A DNA stretch of 64,000 nucleotides. It comes from Thermanaerothrix daxensis. Its GTDB lineage: Bacteria > Chloroflexota > Anaerolineae > Anaerolineales > Anaerolineaceae. The first letter of the stretch is position 1. The number at the start of each line of letters is the position of its first letter. The stretch covers positions 1,054,001 to 1,118,000 of the forward strand of contig NZ_LGKO01000002.1 in NCBI RefSeq assembly GCF_001306145.1, read 5' to 3'. Positions 53,121 through 61,317 of the stretch are shown here, piece by piece. The position numbers and the translations under genes are program-made. The notes below the pieces were generated by a model. That model did not search any database. It saw nothing but the letters and a program-made list of their open reading frames with translations, and was not told the origin of the DNA.

Positions 53121-54485
53121 ATGACGAAAGAAACTCCCGAGATTGTTGTACGTGGGCGACGGCGCGAGGCTCAAGCACTGGCAAAGGCCTTTGCTTTTCA
53201 ACGCGCCATGGTGCGAACGGCGGGTTTAAGCCCGGGTATTCAGGCTTTTCGCGATCAGGCATGGCGCCTTTTTGAAAGTCTGCCTATGCCTGATCCCAAA
53301 GACGAGGCATGGCGACGCACCGATATCAGCGGCCTTCAGGCTGAAACTTTCCGCTTGCCCCAACCTGACGCTTATTTAGATCTGGCCCCTCTTGATGAGA
53401 GCCTGCTTAGTCCTCTGGCGGGAGAAGCCCATGCCGGTCAGGTGGTTTTACTCCCTGGTGGAGTCCGCACCAGTCTGAACGAATCCTTGCAGGCGCAAGG
53501 TGTGGTATTTACGGATCTACTAAGTGCAGAGCGCGACCATGCCGACTTACTGGAAGCGCGTTTGGGAAAAATTGTGCGTCCCGAGGAAGGTAAATTTGCG
53601 GCAATGGCGGCTGCCCTGGCGCATACGGGGGTATTCCTCTACGTCCCGCGCGGTGTAGTCATTGAGCAACCGCTCCACAGCCTGCTGTGGGGACCTGGAG
53701 TGGGATTGGCTCATATCTCCCACCTGGTGATCTGGGTGGAGGACGAAGCCTCGGTTACCTACGTGCATGAGTATGCCTCTCCAACTGAGGAGGGTGGGCA
53801 AACTCTGCATGTGGGTTTAGTAGAGGTGTACGTCGGAGAGGGGGCTAACCTCCGATTTGTTGAACTTCAATCCTGGGGTGAACATGTTTGGAATTTCACT
53901 CACGAGCGGGTACGTGTGGCGCGTCAGGGTAATGTGGACTGGGTTTTTGGCGCCATGGGCGGGCATGTGACGAAAAATTTTGCCGAACTGGACTTAGTGG
54001 GCGAGGGAAGTACCGGCCGCATGTCGGGTTTCTACTTTACGGATGGAGATCAACACCTTGACTACGACTCGCAGCAGAATCACCTGGCACCTCATACGAC
54101 CAGTGATTTGCTCTTCAAAGGCGCATTACTTGATCGTAGTCGGGTGGTCTGGCAGGGGATGATCTACGTAGCACCGGGAGCGTTTAAGACAGATGGCTAT
54201 CAGGCTAATCGTAACCTGGTCCTTAGTCGCCAGGCGCGGGCCGATTCTATTCCCGGTCTGGAAATCCTGGCCGATGATGTGCGCTGTACCCATGGGGCTA
54301 CGGTGGGGAAGATTGATCCGGAGCAAATCTTCTACTTGCGCGCCCGTGGTATCCCTGAGGTAGAAGCCAAACGGTTGATTGTTGAGGGATTCTTTGATCC
54401 TATCATGCAGCGGATTCCGTTTGAGGGAGTACGCGCGCGCTTTCAAGAGGCCATTCAGCGTAAGATGTTGAACTTTAAAGCATGA
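53121..54485 (+). CDS. sufD: iron-sulfur assembly protein SufD
   Basis: Partner of SufB in the SufBCD complex, needed for iron entry. The 454 residues have an N-terminal helical region (FRDQAWRLFESLPMPDPKDE with WRRTDIS) and the SufBD beta-helix (GVFLYVPRGVVIEQPLHSLL; FTHERVRVARQGNVDWVFGA), ending with the family motif ARGIPEVEAKRLIVEGFFDP. It keeps the His region of the interface (HLAPHTTSDLLFKGALLDRS). The start ATG 53121 has only a weak ribosome binding site. It is followed by a 213-base gap before the next gene. Confidence 0.95.
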   Translation: MTKETPEIVVRGRRREAQALAKAFAFQRAMVRTAGLSPGIQAFRDQAWRLFESLPMPDPKDEAWRRTDISGLQAETFRLPQPDAYLDLAPLDESLLSPLAGEAHAGQVVLLPGGVRTSLNESLQAQGVVFTDLLSAERDHADLLEARLGKIVRPEEGKFAAMAAALAHTGVFLYVPRGVVIEQPLHSLLWGPGVGLAHISHLVIWVEDEASVTYVHEYASPTEEGGQTLHVGLVEVYVGEGANLRFVELQSWGEHVWNFTHERVRVARQGNVDWVFGAMGGHVTKNFAELDLVGEGSTGRMSGFYFTDGDQHLDYDSQQNHLAPHTTSDLLFKGALLDRSRVVWQGMIYVAPGAFKTDGYQANRNLVLSRQARADSIPGLEILADDVRCTHGATVGKIDPEQIFYLRARGIPEVEAKRLIVEGFFDPIMQRIPFEGVRARFQEAIQRKMLNFKA

Positions 54486-54517
54486 GTAGTGATGGGCTAA
54501 GCCGCTTAGACAAGCAC

Positions 54518-54578
54518 TTCTCCTGGTCGCTCTGGTGGCTCAGGTGTGTCAGTAAGAGCTAGAGAGCGACCAGGAGAA
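54518..54578. repeat. long inverted repeat between sufD and the next gene
   Basis: TTCTCCTGGTCGCTCT (54518-54533) returns as its exact inverse at 54563-54578 with 29 bases between. A 13-base palindrome CTAAGCCGCTTAG lies just before it and an imperfect repeat GCACGCTCA/TGAGTGTGC near 54624-54649. No T-run follows; the rest of the 213-base gap shows nothing else. Confidence 0.7.
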
Positions 54579-54698
54579 CTCGAAAGAGCCATGAGTAAGA
54601 TCAGCCTAACCAGTAATAAAGTGTGCACGCTCAAATGATTGTGAGTGTGCTAAAATTAAATGATGCTTATTAAGAAAATTCACTCATAGGAGATGGAT

Positions 54699-55004
54699 AT
54701 GGCAGGTGTACCTTATATGCGTCCACCCGAGCCGGAACATGGTTTTGACGTTGGCGATGTCGTCGAAGTCTATTGCGATCACGAAAAAAACGGCCAACGA
54801 GTGCGTGGCTGGGTGAAAGGGATCGTGGTACAGGTGGATTCTAAAATGGTGGCGGTGCAATTCCGCACCAATGTCTATCTGACGGATGGCTGGATGGTGC
54901 CTGATCATATTCTTTGGTTCCCGGTTAACTCGCCGCACATCCGTGTACCGCAAAAGCGCTCCTCGCGGACGGAGGCCGTGGGCTCCAAAGCCTCTCAACT
55001 TTAG
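54699..55004 (+). CDS. uncharacterised small protein within the suf operon
   Basis: Not recognised. The 101 residues are mostly beta, with the pattern of a small barrel: DVGDVVEVYCDHEKNGQRVR, GWVKGIVVQVDSKMVAVQFR and TDGWMVPDHILWFPVNSPHI, similar in style to SH3-like or Tudor-like barrels that bind proteins or nucleic acids. One Cys only, so no cluster site. The tail is basic and disordered. ATG 54699 is six bases behind AGGAG. It lies between sufD and sufS, 27 bases before sufS, so it is probably made with them. Confidence 0.75.
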   Translation: MAGVPYMRPPEPEHGFDVGDVVEVYCDHEKNGQRVRGWVKGIVVQVDSKMVAVQFRTNVYLTDGWMVPDHILWFPVNSPHIRVPQKRSSRTEAVGSKASQL

Positions 55005-55031
55005 GGTTTACGAGCGGAGAATTTTATTCGA

Positions 55032-56276
55032 ATGGCTGCCGAAACCTATAAGATTTTTGATATCACAAAAATACGAGCGGATTTTCCGATTTTGCAGCGC
55101 GAAATCCGCGCTGGTGTGAAATTGGTCTATCTGGACTCCACGGCCACGGCCCAAAAGCCGTTGGCCGTGATCGAGGCCATGGATCGTTATTATCGGTGGT
55201 CCAATGCTAATATTCACCGCGGAGTTCATACTCTGGGGGAGGAGGCTACAACGTTGTATGAGGCAGCCAGACAGCGCGTGGCCAAATTTATCCACGCTTG
55301 CAAAGCACAGGAGATTGTGTTTACCCGCAATACGACCGAAGCTATCAATTTGGTGGCCTACTCCTGGGGACGTAGTCAGTTAAAGGCGGGGGACCTCATT
55401 ATTCTCACTGAAATGGAACATCATTCCAACCTGGTTCCCTGGCAGATTTTGGCCGCTGAGAAGGGTTTGCGTCTGGAATTTGTTCCCGTAACCGGAGATG
55501 GCTACCTGGATTTAGAAGTATATGACCGTTTGTTAGAACAACATCCTCGCCTGGTTGCTTTTACCCATATGTCAAATGTGCTGGGTACGATTAACCCAGT
55601 GCGTGAAATGACAGAGAAAGCCCATCGGGCGGGCGCACTGGTGATGGTGGACGGCGCTCAGTCGGTGCCACATCTACATGTGGACGTCCAGGCTTTGGGG
55701 GTGGATTTCTTGGCCTTTTCGGCGCATAAAATGCTTGGGCCGACCGGGATTGGGGTGCTTTATGCTCGCGAGACGCTCCTGGAGCAGATGCCACCTTTTC
55801 TGGGGGGTGGCGATATGATCAAAAGGGTTGAACTCAGGACTTTTACTCCTAATGAGATCCCCCATAAGTTCGAAGCTGGCACCCCCGCGATTGCTGAGGC
55901 GGTAGGCCTGGAGGCTGCAATTGCTTATCTGGAAAGCGTGGGAATGGAGGCCATTGAAGCACATGAGCGTGGGCTTATTGCCTACGCCCTGGAACGCCTG
56001 GCTGAGGTGCCGGGTTTGAAGGTTTATGGGCCTGCTGCTAACCATCGAGGTGGGGTCGCTTCATTCGTTATGGAAGGTGTTCACCCCCATGATGTGGCTC
56101 AAATTTTGGATCGTGAAGGGATTGCGGTTCGGGCTGGTCACCATTGCGCCATGCCACTCCATCAAAAACTAGGCGCAGTGGCCACAACGCGCGCGTCGTT
56201 TTATCTTTATAATACCTATGAAGAGGTAGACCGTTTAATCGAAGCCTTGCATAAAGTGCGGGCTATTTTTGGATGA
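55032..56276 (+). CDS. sufS: cysteine desulfurase SufS
   Basis: PLP enzyme taking sulfur from cysteine for iron-sulfur clusters. The 414 residues have the group II desulfurase features: YLDSTATAQKPLAVIEAMD, NIHRGVHTLGEEAT, the PLP Lys in FLAFSAHKMLGPTGIG and the active-site Cys in RAGHHCAMPLHQKLGA on a short loop, as in SufS rather than IscS. Its usual partner SufU follows 18 bases downstream. The ribosome binding site before ATG 55032 is weak. Confidence 0.96.
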   Translation: MAAETYKIFDITKIRADFPILQREIRAGVKLVYLDSTATAQKPLAVIEAMDRYYRWSNANIHRGVHTLGEEATTLYEAARQRVAKFIHACKAQEIVFTRNTTEAINLVAYSWGRSQLKAGDLIILTEMEHHSNLVPWQILAAEKGLRLEFVPVTGDGYLDLEVYDRLLEQHPRLVAFTHMSNVLGTINPVREMTEKAHRAGALVMVDGAQSVPHLHVDVQALGVDFLAFSAHKMLGPTGIGVLYARETLLEQMPPFLGGGDMIKRVELRTFTPNEIPHKFEAGTPAIAEAVGLEAAIAYLESVGMEAIEAHERGLIAYALERLAEVPGLKVYGPAANHRGGVASFVMEGVHPHDVAQILDREGIAVRAGHHCAMPLHQKLGAVATTRASFYLYNTYEEVDRLIEALHKVRAIFG

Positions 56277-56294
56277 GGAGGGCTTTCTGAGCCC

Positions 56295-56702
56295 ATGGAT
56301 GACCTTTATCGTGAATTGATTATCGAACGGTATAAGATGCCCCATCATCGGGGCATTTTGGAGCCCCACGATATTTCATTCGAGGATGAAAACCCCCTAT
56401 GCGGCGATCGCATTCGTATTGATTTGCGCGTGGCCGAAGATGGGACGATTACCGAGGCAGCATTTAGTGGGCATGGGTGTGCTATTTCACAGGCTGCTGC
56501 GGATTTGCTGATCGAGTCAATCCTCGGTAAGCCCATTGAGGAGGTCAAGGCGCTTGGGCGTCAAGATATTCTGGATCTGCTGGGGTTCGAAGAACTGGGG
56601 CCGGTACGGATTAAGTGTGCGCTGCTACCACTTAAAGTTTTGAAGGCGGGTGTTTATGGACTGAGGCATCATGACTCGGAAATCCTCAGTGAGGAGTCGT
56701 AA
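56295..56702 (+). CDS. sufU: sulfur relay protein SufU
   Basis: Zinc-binding carrier that accepts persulfide sulfur from SufS. The 135 residues show the SufU start LYRELIIERYKMPHHRGILE, the Asp/Cys pair NPLCGDRIRIDLRV, SGHGCAISQAAADLLIES and the third Cys in VRIKCALLPLKVL. The insertion between the second and third Cys separates it from IscU. It follows sufS in one operon and is followed by a Rieske protein after nine bases. Confidence 0.95.
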   Translation: MDDLYRELIIERYKMPHHRGILEPHDISFEDENPLCGDRIRIDLRVAEDGTITEAAFSGHGCAISQAAADLLIESILGKPIEEVKALGRQDILDLLGFEELGPVRIKCALLPLKVLKAGVYGLRHHDSEILSEES

Positions 56703-56710
56703 ACAAAGAT

Positions 56711-57037
56711 ATGGCAGAGGACTATGTGTTTTTGAAAATAGCCACCCTGGATGAGATCCCTGTTGGGGAGCGGCTCTTCCTGGAAATTAACAATGAACCT
56801 ATTGTGTTACTCAATTTGGGAGGAACGCTCTTTGCTGTTGGGGATGTGTGTACCCATGATGAGGGTCCTCTCGGGGATGGAGAAATTGATGGGTATCAGA
56901 TTGTGTGTCCCCGTCATGGAGCGCGCTTTGATGTTCGAACCGGCAAAGCCCTTACCTTGCCGGCAGTGGTAGATATTCCGGTTTATCCTATTCGGATTGA
57001 GGGGAACGAAGTTTATATTGGGATAAAGCGGGCCTGA
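56711..57037 (+). CDS. Rieske-type [2Fe-2S] ferredoxin
   Basis: Small electron-transfer protein of 108 residues. The cluster motifs are CTHDEGPLGDG (Cys and His) and CPRHGARFDVRTG (Cys and His), the soluble Rieske ferredoxin type seen in dioxygenase systems and next to suf genes in many bacteria. No membrane helix, so it is cytoplasmic. It may give electrons to SUF assembly or only be a first customer for new clusters; the sequence does not tell. Last gene of the suf operon, followed by a strong terminator. Confidence 0.92.
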   Translation: MAEDYVFLKIATLDEIPVGERLFLEINNEPIVLLNLGGTLFAVGDVCTHDEGPLGDGEIDGYQIVCPRHGARFDVRTGKALTLPAVVDIPVYPIRIEGNEVYIGIKRA

Positions 57038-57054
57038 GGGTGTTTTGGAGGAAG

Positions 57055-57090
57055 AAGAGCGACTGTCTTAAAGGGCAGTCGCTCTTTCAT
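57055..57090. terminator. terminator at the end of the suf operon
   Basis: Thirteen-base-pair stem AAGAGCGACTGTC/GGCAGTCGCTCTT with one G-T pair and a six-base loop, followed by T-rich sequence (TTTCATTTTT). It can also stop the convergent PIG-L transcript. Confidence 0.85.
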
Positions 57091-57112
57091 TTTTAGGTAG
57101 TTGAGTTTCGGG

Positions 57113-57766
57113 TTATTTATTGACACAACTGAATGCGCCGACAATCCGTAGAATGTCAAACCCTTCTGCATAGGGGCGCTCACAAATAGCCCCATTACGG
57201 ATCAGGGTGGCACGGGTAATCTTGGGATCGAAGTAGTATCGGTTCTGGTAGGTTTTGTATTCTGCCAATGCAGCAATTTTCTTTTCCACATCCTCTTCTG
57301 TGACCTCCACCAGAAAGCTGGGGAAGAACCCATAACTAGAGCGAATGACGTCAAACCCCAGCACGGTCGTACCCCGAAAGGCACGCAAGGCCTCCTCGGT
57401 AACCGTGGCATGATCCTGGTGGATATCTGCCTTGGTATGAACAAAGACCAGGTCAGGTTGGAATGTGCGATTGATGTGGATCAGATACTCCAGGATTTCC
57501 TGGCGAAAATGGGGAAAACGTCGTGTTTCGAACTGCCCAAGAATTACACGATCCTTAGGTACGCCCAGGACCGCCATGCTCCGATAGTGTTCCTCTACCA
57601 GATTCTTGAGTTCGGGGTTTTTCTGGTTATCCGAAAGGGTGACGCACAGTATGTCGGTCTGGCGCACGATGTGGGCAATTAATGCCCCGCATCCGAGTTC
57701 AATATCGTCGGGGTGCGCGCCAATGAAACACACCCGACGGCCGAAAAAGTACATATCCTGTCCCAT
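57113..57766 (-). CDS. PIG-L (LmbE-like) deacetylase
   Basis: Zinc-dependent N-deacetylase family acting on N-acetyl sugars, for example in bacillithiol or mycothiol synthesis or in modification of glycosides. Metal-binding motifs are IGAHPDDIELGCGALIAHI (AHPDD) and the later VHTKADIHQDHATVTEEALR (HxDH). The 217 residues are a normal length. The substrate is not readable. It begins five bases after the adjacent methyltransferase gene and both may modify the same small molecule. Confidence 0.9.
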   Translation of the reverse strand: MGQDMYFFGRRVCFIGAHPDDIELGCGALIAHIVRQTDILCVTLSDNQKNPELKNLVEEHYRSMAVLGVPKDRVILGQFETRRFPHFRQEILEYLIHINRTFQPDLVFVHTKADIHQDHATVTEEALRAFRGTTVLGFDVIRSSYGFFPSFLVEVTEEDVEKKIAALAEYKTYQNRYYFDPKITRATLIRNGAICERPYAEGFDILRIVGAFSCVNK

Positions 57767-57771
57767 AGGCG

Positions 57772-58572
57772 CTACTTCGTTGCCAGGATTCCACCCACGA
57801 CTTTGGTCATGACCAACTTCCCCTCTCGCTCCAGTCGGCGAGTGGCTACCTGGGCGATTTGATCCATGACCCGCTCAAAATCCTCTTTCCCTTCAAACAG
57901 ACCTTTCCACAATCGGCGGTCTTCGGAGAGAGAAGCCCGGGTGTACTCTAGGAAGGGTTCCACCGACTCGAATGTGAGGGGATTTTCAAAGATGTGAAGT
58001 TCTACTTTCGCAAATAGTTTCTGAATGGTGGCGTAAATTTCGCTGGCATAACGCGAACTTCCCGGCATAGGAGGAATAGGTTTCTGGGTGGCTTCGTGAA
58101 TAATTTCGTAAAATATCTGCTTGTTATTGGGCATAGGACCGGTAGTGAAAAGATGCCCTCCTGGCTTGAGAACGCGATGCATCTCTGCAACCGTGAAGGG
58201 GATATTCTCGGCGTAGTAGATGGCAAAACAGCACGAGACCACGTCAAAATAGTCGTCAGGGAAGGCGAATGGGCGATTGAAATCCAGATAAGTAAATTGA
58301 ATCGGGGCAGAGCGTTTTTGGCTCTCTTGGCGCGCCTGGGTCAGCAGTTCTTCATTGACATCACCACCGATAATCTCAGCCTCGCCCTGTAAATGGTTGA
58401 AAAAAACGAAACATTGTTTGCCCGCCCCGCACCCCACGTCCAGAATGCGGTCTCCCTTTTTGATGGGCAGGACTTCAAGCATCCACTGATCTATATCCCG
58501 GCTTCCATAACGGGCGTGGATGTCAATCCGCGTGAGTAAATCTCGAGAAGTTTCCCGATAATCGTATTTCAT
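57772..58572 (-). CDS. class I SAM-dependent methyltransferase
   Basis: A 266-residue methyltransferase. Motif I reads ILDVGCGAGKQCFVFFNHL, strand 2 ends IIGGDVNEELL, then FDVVSCCFAIYYAENIPFTV and EMHRVLKPGGHLFTTGPMPN complete the fold. The C-terminal third (FENPLTFESVEPFLEYTRAS) is family-specific, possibly for substrate recognition. Its neighbour is a sugar deacetylase, which suggests a glycosylated or amino-sugar metabolite, but this is only inference. AAGGAG precedes ATG and a good promoter lies at 58608-58635. Confidence 0.82.
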   Translation of the reverse strand: MKYDYRETSRDLLTRIDIHARYGSRDIDQWMLEVLPIKKGDRILDVGCGAGKQCFVFFNHLQGEAEIIGGDVNEELLTQARQESQKRSAPIQFTYLDFNRPFAFPDDYFDVVSCCFAIYYAENIPFTVAEMHRVLKPGGHLFTTGPMPNNKQIFYEIIHEATQKPIPPMPGSSRYASEIYATIQKLFAKVELHIFENPLTFESVEPFLEYTRASLSEDRRLWKGLFEGKEDFERVMDQIAQVATRRLEREGKLVMTKVVGGILATK

Positions 58573-58607
58573 TTCGGTTCTCCTTGGATAGGATTACGTT
58601 GGGGGTA

Positions 58608-58635
58608 AGTATAAAGGTTCAGGGCGAGTTGTCAA
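58608..58635 (-). promoter_or_regulatory. promoter of methyltransferase-PIG-L operon
   Basis: Minus-strand TTGACA (58635-58630), 16-base spacer, TATACT (58613-58608), about 35 bases before the ATG at 58572. Confidence 0.7.
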
Positions 58636-58655
58636 GGAATCACCCCATTACTAGC

Positions 58656-58685
58656 TTGACGTGGGGCTTTTGCGTGTGCTATACT
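58656..58685 (+). promoter_or_regulatory. promoter of the FadR-type regulator, with possible operators
   Basis: TTGACG (58656-58661), 18-base spacer, TATACT (58680-58685). Directly after it come two short repeats ATTCTGATGAAT and AATCTGATTAAT, each a partial palindrome and together a direct repeat of CTGAT, a possible binding site for autoregulation. Confidence 0.65.
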
Positions 58686-58738
58686 AATTCTGATGAATAA
58701 TCTGATTAATATGAGTGGTTAACCCGTCGGGGTGTGCG

Positions 58739-59440
58739 ATGCTCTTAGAACGCCTGACCAATCATCACTTGTCAGAGTTTTTACGCTACCTGGCTTCGGA
58801 AGTGTGTCAGGATGAGGAACACTTACCTTCTCTCTCCGAATTGAGTGCGCGCCTGGGGGTTAGTATCTCGGTTTTACGGGAGCAGTTAGAAGTGGCGCGA
58901 GCATTGGGGCTGGTAGAAGTGCGGCCGCGTACGGGGATCCGGCGGTTGCCTTACTCTTTTCGCCCGACTGTTGTGCAGAGTCTCGCGTATGCGATTGCAC
59001 TCAACCCGGAGTACTTTAGCGCTTTCTCCGATTTACGCAATCACATTGAAGCAGCTTATTGGTTTGAAGCCGCTGCCCGGCTCAGTGAAGAGGATTGCGA
59101 AGCCTTGTCTCGTCTTATTGAAAGGGCTTTTCAAAAGCTACAAAGCCAACCGATTCAGATTCCTCATCCGGAACACCGTGAATTGCATCTGACCATTTAC
59201 CGGCGCCTCAACAATCCCTTTGTGGAAGGTATTTTGGAGGCTTATTGGGAGCTTTATGAGGCTTCGGGTTTAGACCTATATGCAGATCTGGCATATCTGG
59301 AACGTGTTTGGAGCTATCACCGCAAGATGGTTGAGAGCTTGTGCCAGCGTAACTATCAGGCTGGCTACGAGGCATTAATTGAGCATATGGGCTTGATCCA
59401 TCAACGGAGCAAGCCTATGCCATTCCAACGCTTTGAGTGA
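58739..59440 (+). CDS. GntR/FadR-type transcriptional regulator
   Basis: Metabolite-responsive DNA-binding protein. The N-terminal winged helix (PSLSELSARLGVSISVLREQ with LEVARALGLVEVRPRTGIR) is GntR-like, and the all-helical C-terminal part (SDLRNHIEAAYWFEAAARL, HRELHLTIYRRL, YHRKMVESLCQRNYQAGYEA) is an FCD effector domain whose His and Asp/Glu positions can bind a metal and a carboxylate. The 233 residues are taken from ATG 58739. It lies 24 bases upstream of korA, so it may govern 2-oxoacid oxidation in answer to an organic acid. Confidence 0.85.
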   Translation: MLLERLTNHHLSEFLRYLASEVCQDEEHLPSLSELSARLGVSISVLREQLEVARALGLVEVRPRTGIRRLPYSFRPTVVQSLAYAIALNPEYFSAFSDLRNHIEAAYWFEAAARLSEEDCEALSRLIERAFQKLQSQPIQIPHPEHRELHLTIYRRLNNPFVEGILEAYWELYEASGLDLYADLAYLERVWSYHRKMVESLCQRNYQAGYEALIEHMGLIHQRSKPMPFQRFE

Positions 59441-59463
59441 GGTTCCCCTAGAAGAGGTAACGT

Positions 59464-61317
59464 ATGCTATCTCCGCAAATTTCCCCTCCTCTGAAAGAGC
59501 ATGCAGTTCGTTCGCCCATTGTCAATGACTTTTGCATCACAGTAGCCACAGTTAATGGATCGGGTAGTGCTACGTCGAACGGGATTCTTTTGCGTGCCCT
59601 GTTCACCATGGGGATTCCTGTTTCTGGAAAAAATATCTTTCCCTCGAATATTCAAGGGTTGCCAACGTGGTACTCCATCCGTCTCAGCCGTAAGGGCTAC
59701 TTGGGTAGGATTGAGACGGATGACATCATAGTTGCGATGAACCCCGCCACGTTTTTACAAGATTTGAATTACCTGATACCTGGCGGGGTTCTTTTTTATG
59801 ACGATAGTATCAAGATGAATATTCCGCGTGATGATATTGTGACCTACCCAATGCCGGTCAAGCAAATCGTTCGCCAGGCAGATGTCCCGGCGAACCTGCG
59901 CGATTACGTGGCTAACATGGTTTATGTGGGTATTGTGGCACAAATGCTGAATATTGATTTGCAGGTTATTCAGCGGGCGCTTGCTGTGCATTTTAAAGGC
60001 AAACAGAAGGCAATTGACTCAAACTGGGCCATCATCAAGGCGGCAGCGGATTGGGCGGCGGCTAACCTTGAAAAGCGGGATCCGTATCGTGTGGAGCCGA
60101 TGCCGGCACCAGATGACCGCATCTTGATTGATGGAAACACCGCCGGGGCCTTGGGGGCGATTTATGGCGGTTTTCAACTGGCGGCCTGGTATCCTATTAC
60201 ACCGGCCTCCTCTTTTGCCGAGGCACTGGGGGAATACGCCCCCGAATTGCGCAAAGACCCCATTACCGGAAAGCATACTTTTGCGATTATTCAGGCCGAA
60301 GATGAATTAGCGGCGGCGGGGATGGCCATTGGGGCTGGCTGGGCGGGTTTGCGTGCGATGGCTTCAACCTCAGGGCCTGGCTTTAGTCTGATGGCTGAGT
60401 ATCTTGGATTAGCGTATTTTGCTGAGGTGCCGGTGGTCATCTGGGATGTGCAACGGGTGGGCCCAAGCACCGGTTTGCCCACCCGAACAGCCCAGGGGGA
60501 TCTGACCTTTGCCTATTTCCTTGGTCATGGGGATACCCAATACGTGATCTTGCTTCCAGGTAACGTTAACGAATGTTTTGAGATGGGTTGGCGGGCGTTT
60601 GATATAGCAGAACGATTGCAAACCCCAGTGCTGGTCCTCTCGGATCTTGATTTGGGTATGAACATGCATATTGGGGCACCTTTTGAGTATCCGAATGCTC
60701 CAATGGATCGGGGTAAGGTGTTGTGGGAAGAGGATCTGGATCGCTTCCTGGCAGAGCATCAGGGGCAATGGGGGCGCTATTTAGATGTGGATGGGGATGG
60801 AATTCCCTATCGCACTTTGCCAGGCAACACCCATCCGCGGAGTGCTTATTTTGCACGGGGTACTGGCCATGACGAATTCGCCCGTTATAGCGAAGAACCA
60901 GAAGTTTGGGAGCGAAATCTGAATCGCATTGCGCGAAAAATGGAAAATGCGCGTACTCTGGTCCCGAAACCAATACTTCAAAACCATCCTAACGCTCAAA
61001 TTGGCATCATTGCCTATGGATCCACCGAGCCAGCAATTCAAGAGGCTCGTGATCTTCTCCTGGAGAAAGGGATAGGGACCGATTTTCTGCGTTTACGCGC
61101 TTTGCCGTTTACCGATGAGGTGGATGAATTTTTGCGCAGCCATGAGCGCATTTACGTTGTGGAACTTAATCGAGATGGACAGATGCGCCAGTTGCTGGCT
61201 ATGGCCTACCCGGAATATGCCACCCGCTTACATTCAGTGGCGCATGTGGACGGGTTGCCGCTGACAGCACGCTGGGTTGTTGAACGAATTGCGACTTTGG
61301 AGGGTTTACAATGGTAA
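59464..61317 (+). CDS. korA: 2-oxoacid:ferredoxin oxidoreductase, alpha subunit (gamma-alpha fusion)
   Basis: With KorB decarboxylates a 2-oxoacid, probably 2-oxoglutarate, to its CoA thioester and reduces ferredoxin. Residues 1 to about 190 are the gamma domain (VATVNGSGSATSNGILLRAL) and about 220-617 the alpha part that binds the pyrimidine ring of thiamine (DGNTAGALGAIYGGFQLAAW followed by YPITPASSFAE; AGWAGLRAMASTSGPGFSLM). This two-subunit layout is that of KorAB. AGAGGT lies before ATG. The ORF overlaps korB by seven bases. Substrate (2-oxoglutarate, pyruvate or branched-chain) is not certain. Confidence 0.88.
   Translation: MLSPQISPPLKEHAVRSPIVNDFCITVATVNGSGSATSNGILLRALFTMGIPVSGKNIFPSNIQGLPTWYSIRLSRKGYLGRIETDDIIVAMNPATFLQDLNYLIPGGVLFYDDSIKMNIPRDDIVTYPMPVKQIVRQADVPANLRDYVANMVYVGIVAQMLNIDLQVIQRALAVHFKGKQKAIDSNWAIIKAAADWAAANLEKRDPYRVEPMPAPDDRILIDGNTAGALGAIYGGFQLAAWYPITPASSFAEALGEYAPELRKDPITGKHTFAIIQAEDELAAAGMAIGAGWAGLRAMASTSGPGFSLMAEYLGLAYFAEVPVVIWDVQRVGPSTGLPTRTAQGDLTFAYFLGHGDTQYVILLPGNVNECFEMGWRAFDIAERLQTPVLVLSDLDLGMNMHIGAPFEYPNAPMDRGKVLWEEDLDRFLAEHQGQWGRYLDVDGDGIPYRTLPGNTHPRSAYFARGTGHDEFARYSEEPEVWERNLNRIARKMENARTLVPKPILQNHPNAQIGIIAYGSTEPAIQEARDLLLEKGIGTDFLRLRALPFTDEVDEFLRSHERIYVVELNRDGQMRQLLAMAYPEYATRLHSVAHVDGLPLTARWVVERIATLEGLQW

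Noticed and set aside
54684-54998. Minus-strand 104-codon frame opposite the small suf-operon gene
   Set aside because: It is opposite a gene with a proper ribosome binding site, is His/Arg-rich in the way of an antisense shadow and has no own start signals.
57113-58572. PIG-L plus methyltransferase as a natural-product cluster
   Set aside because: No synthetase, glycosyltransferase or transporter gene is next to them; two genes are not enough for such a claim.
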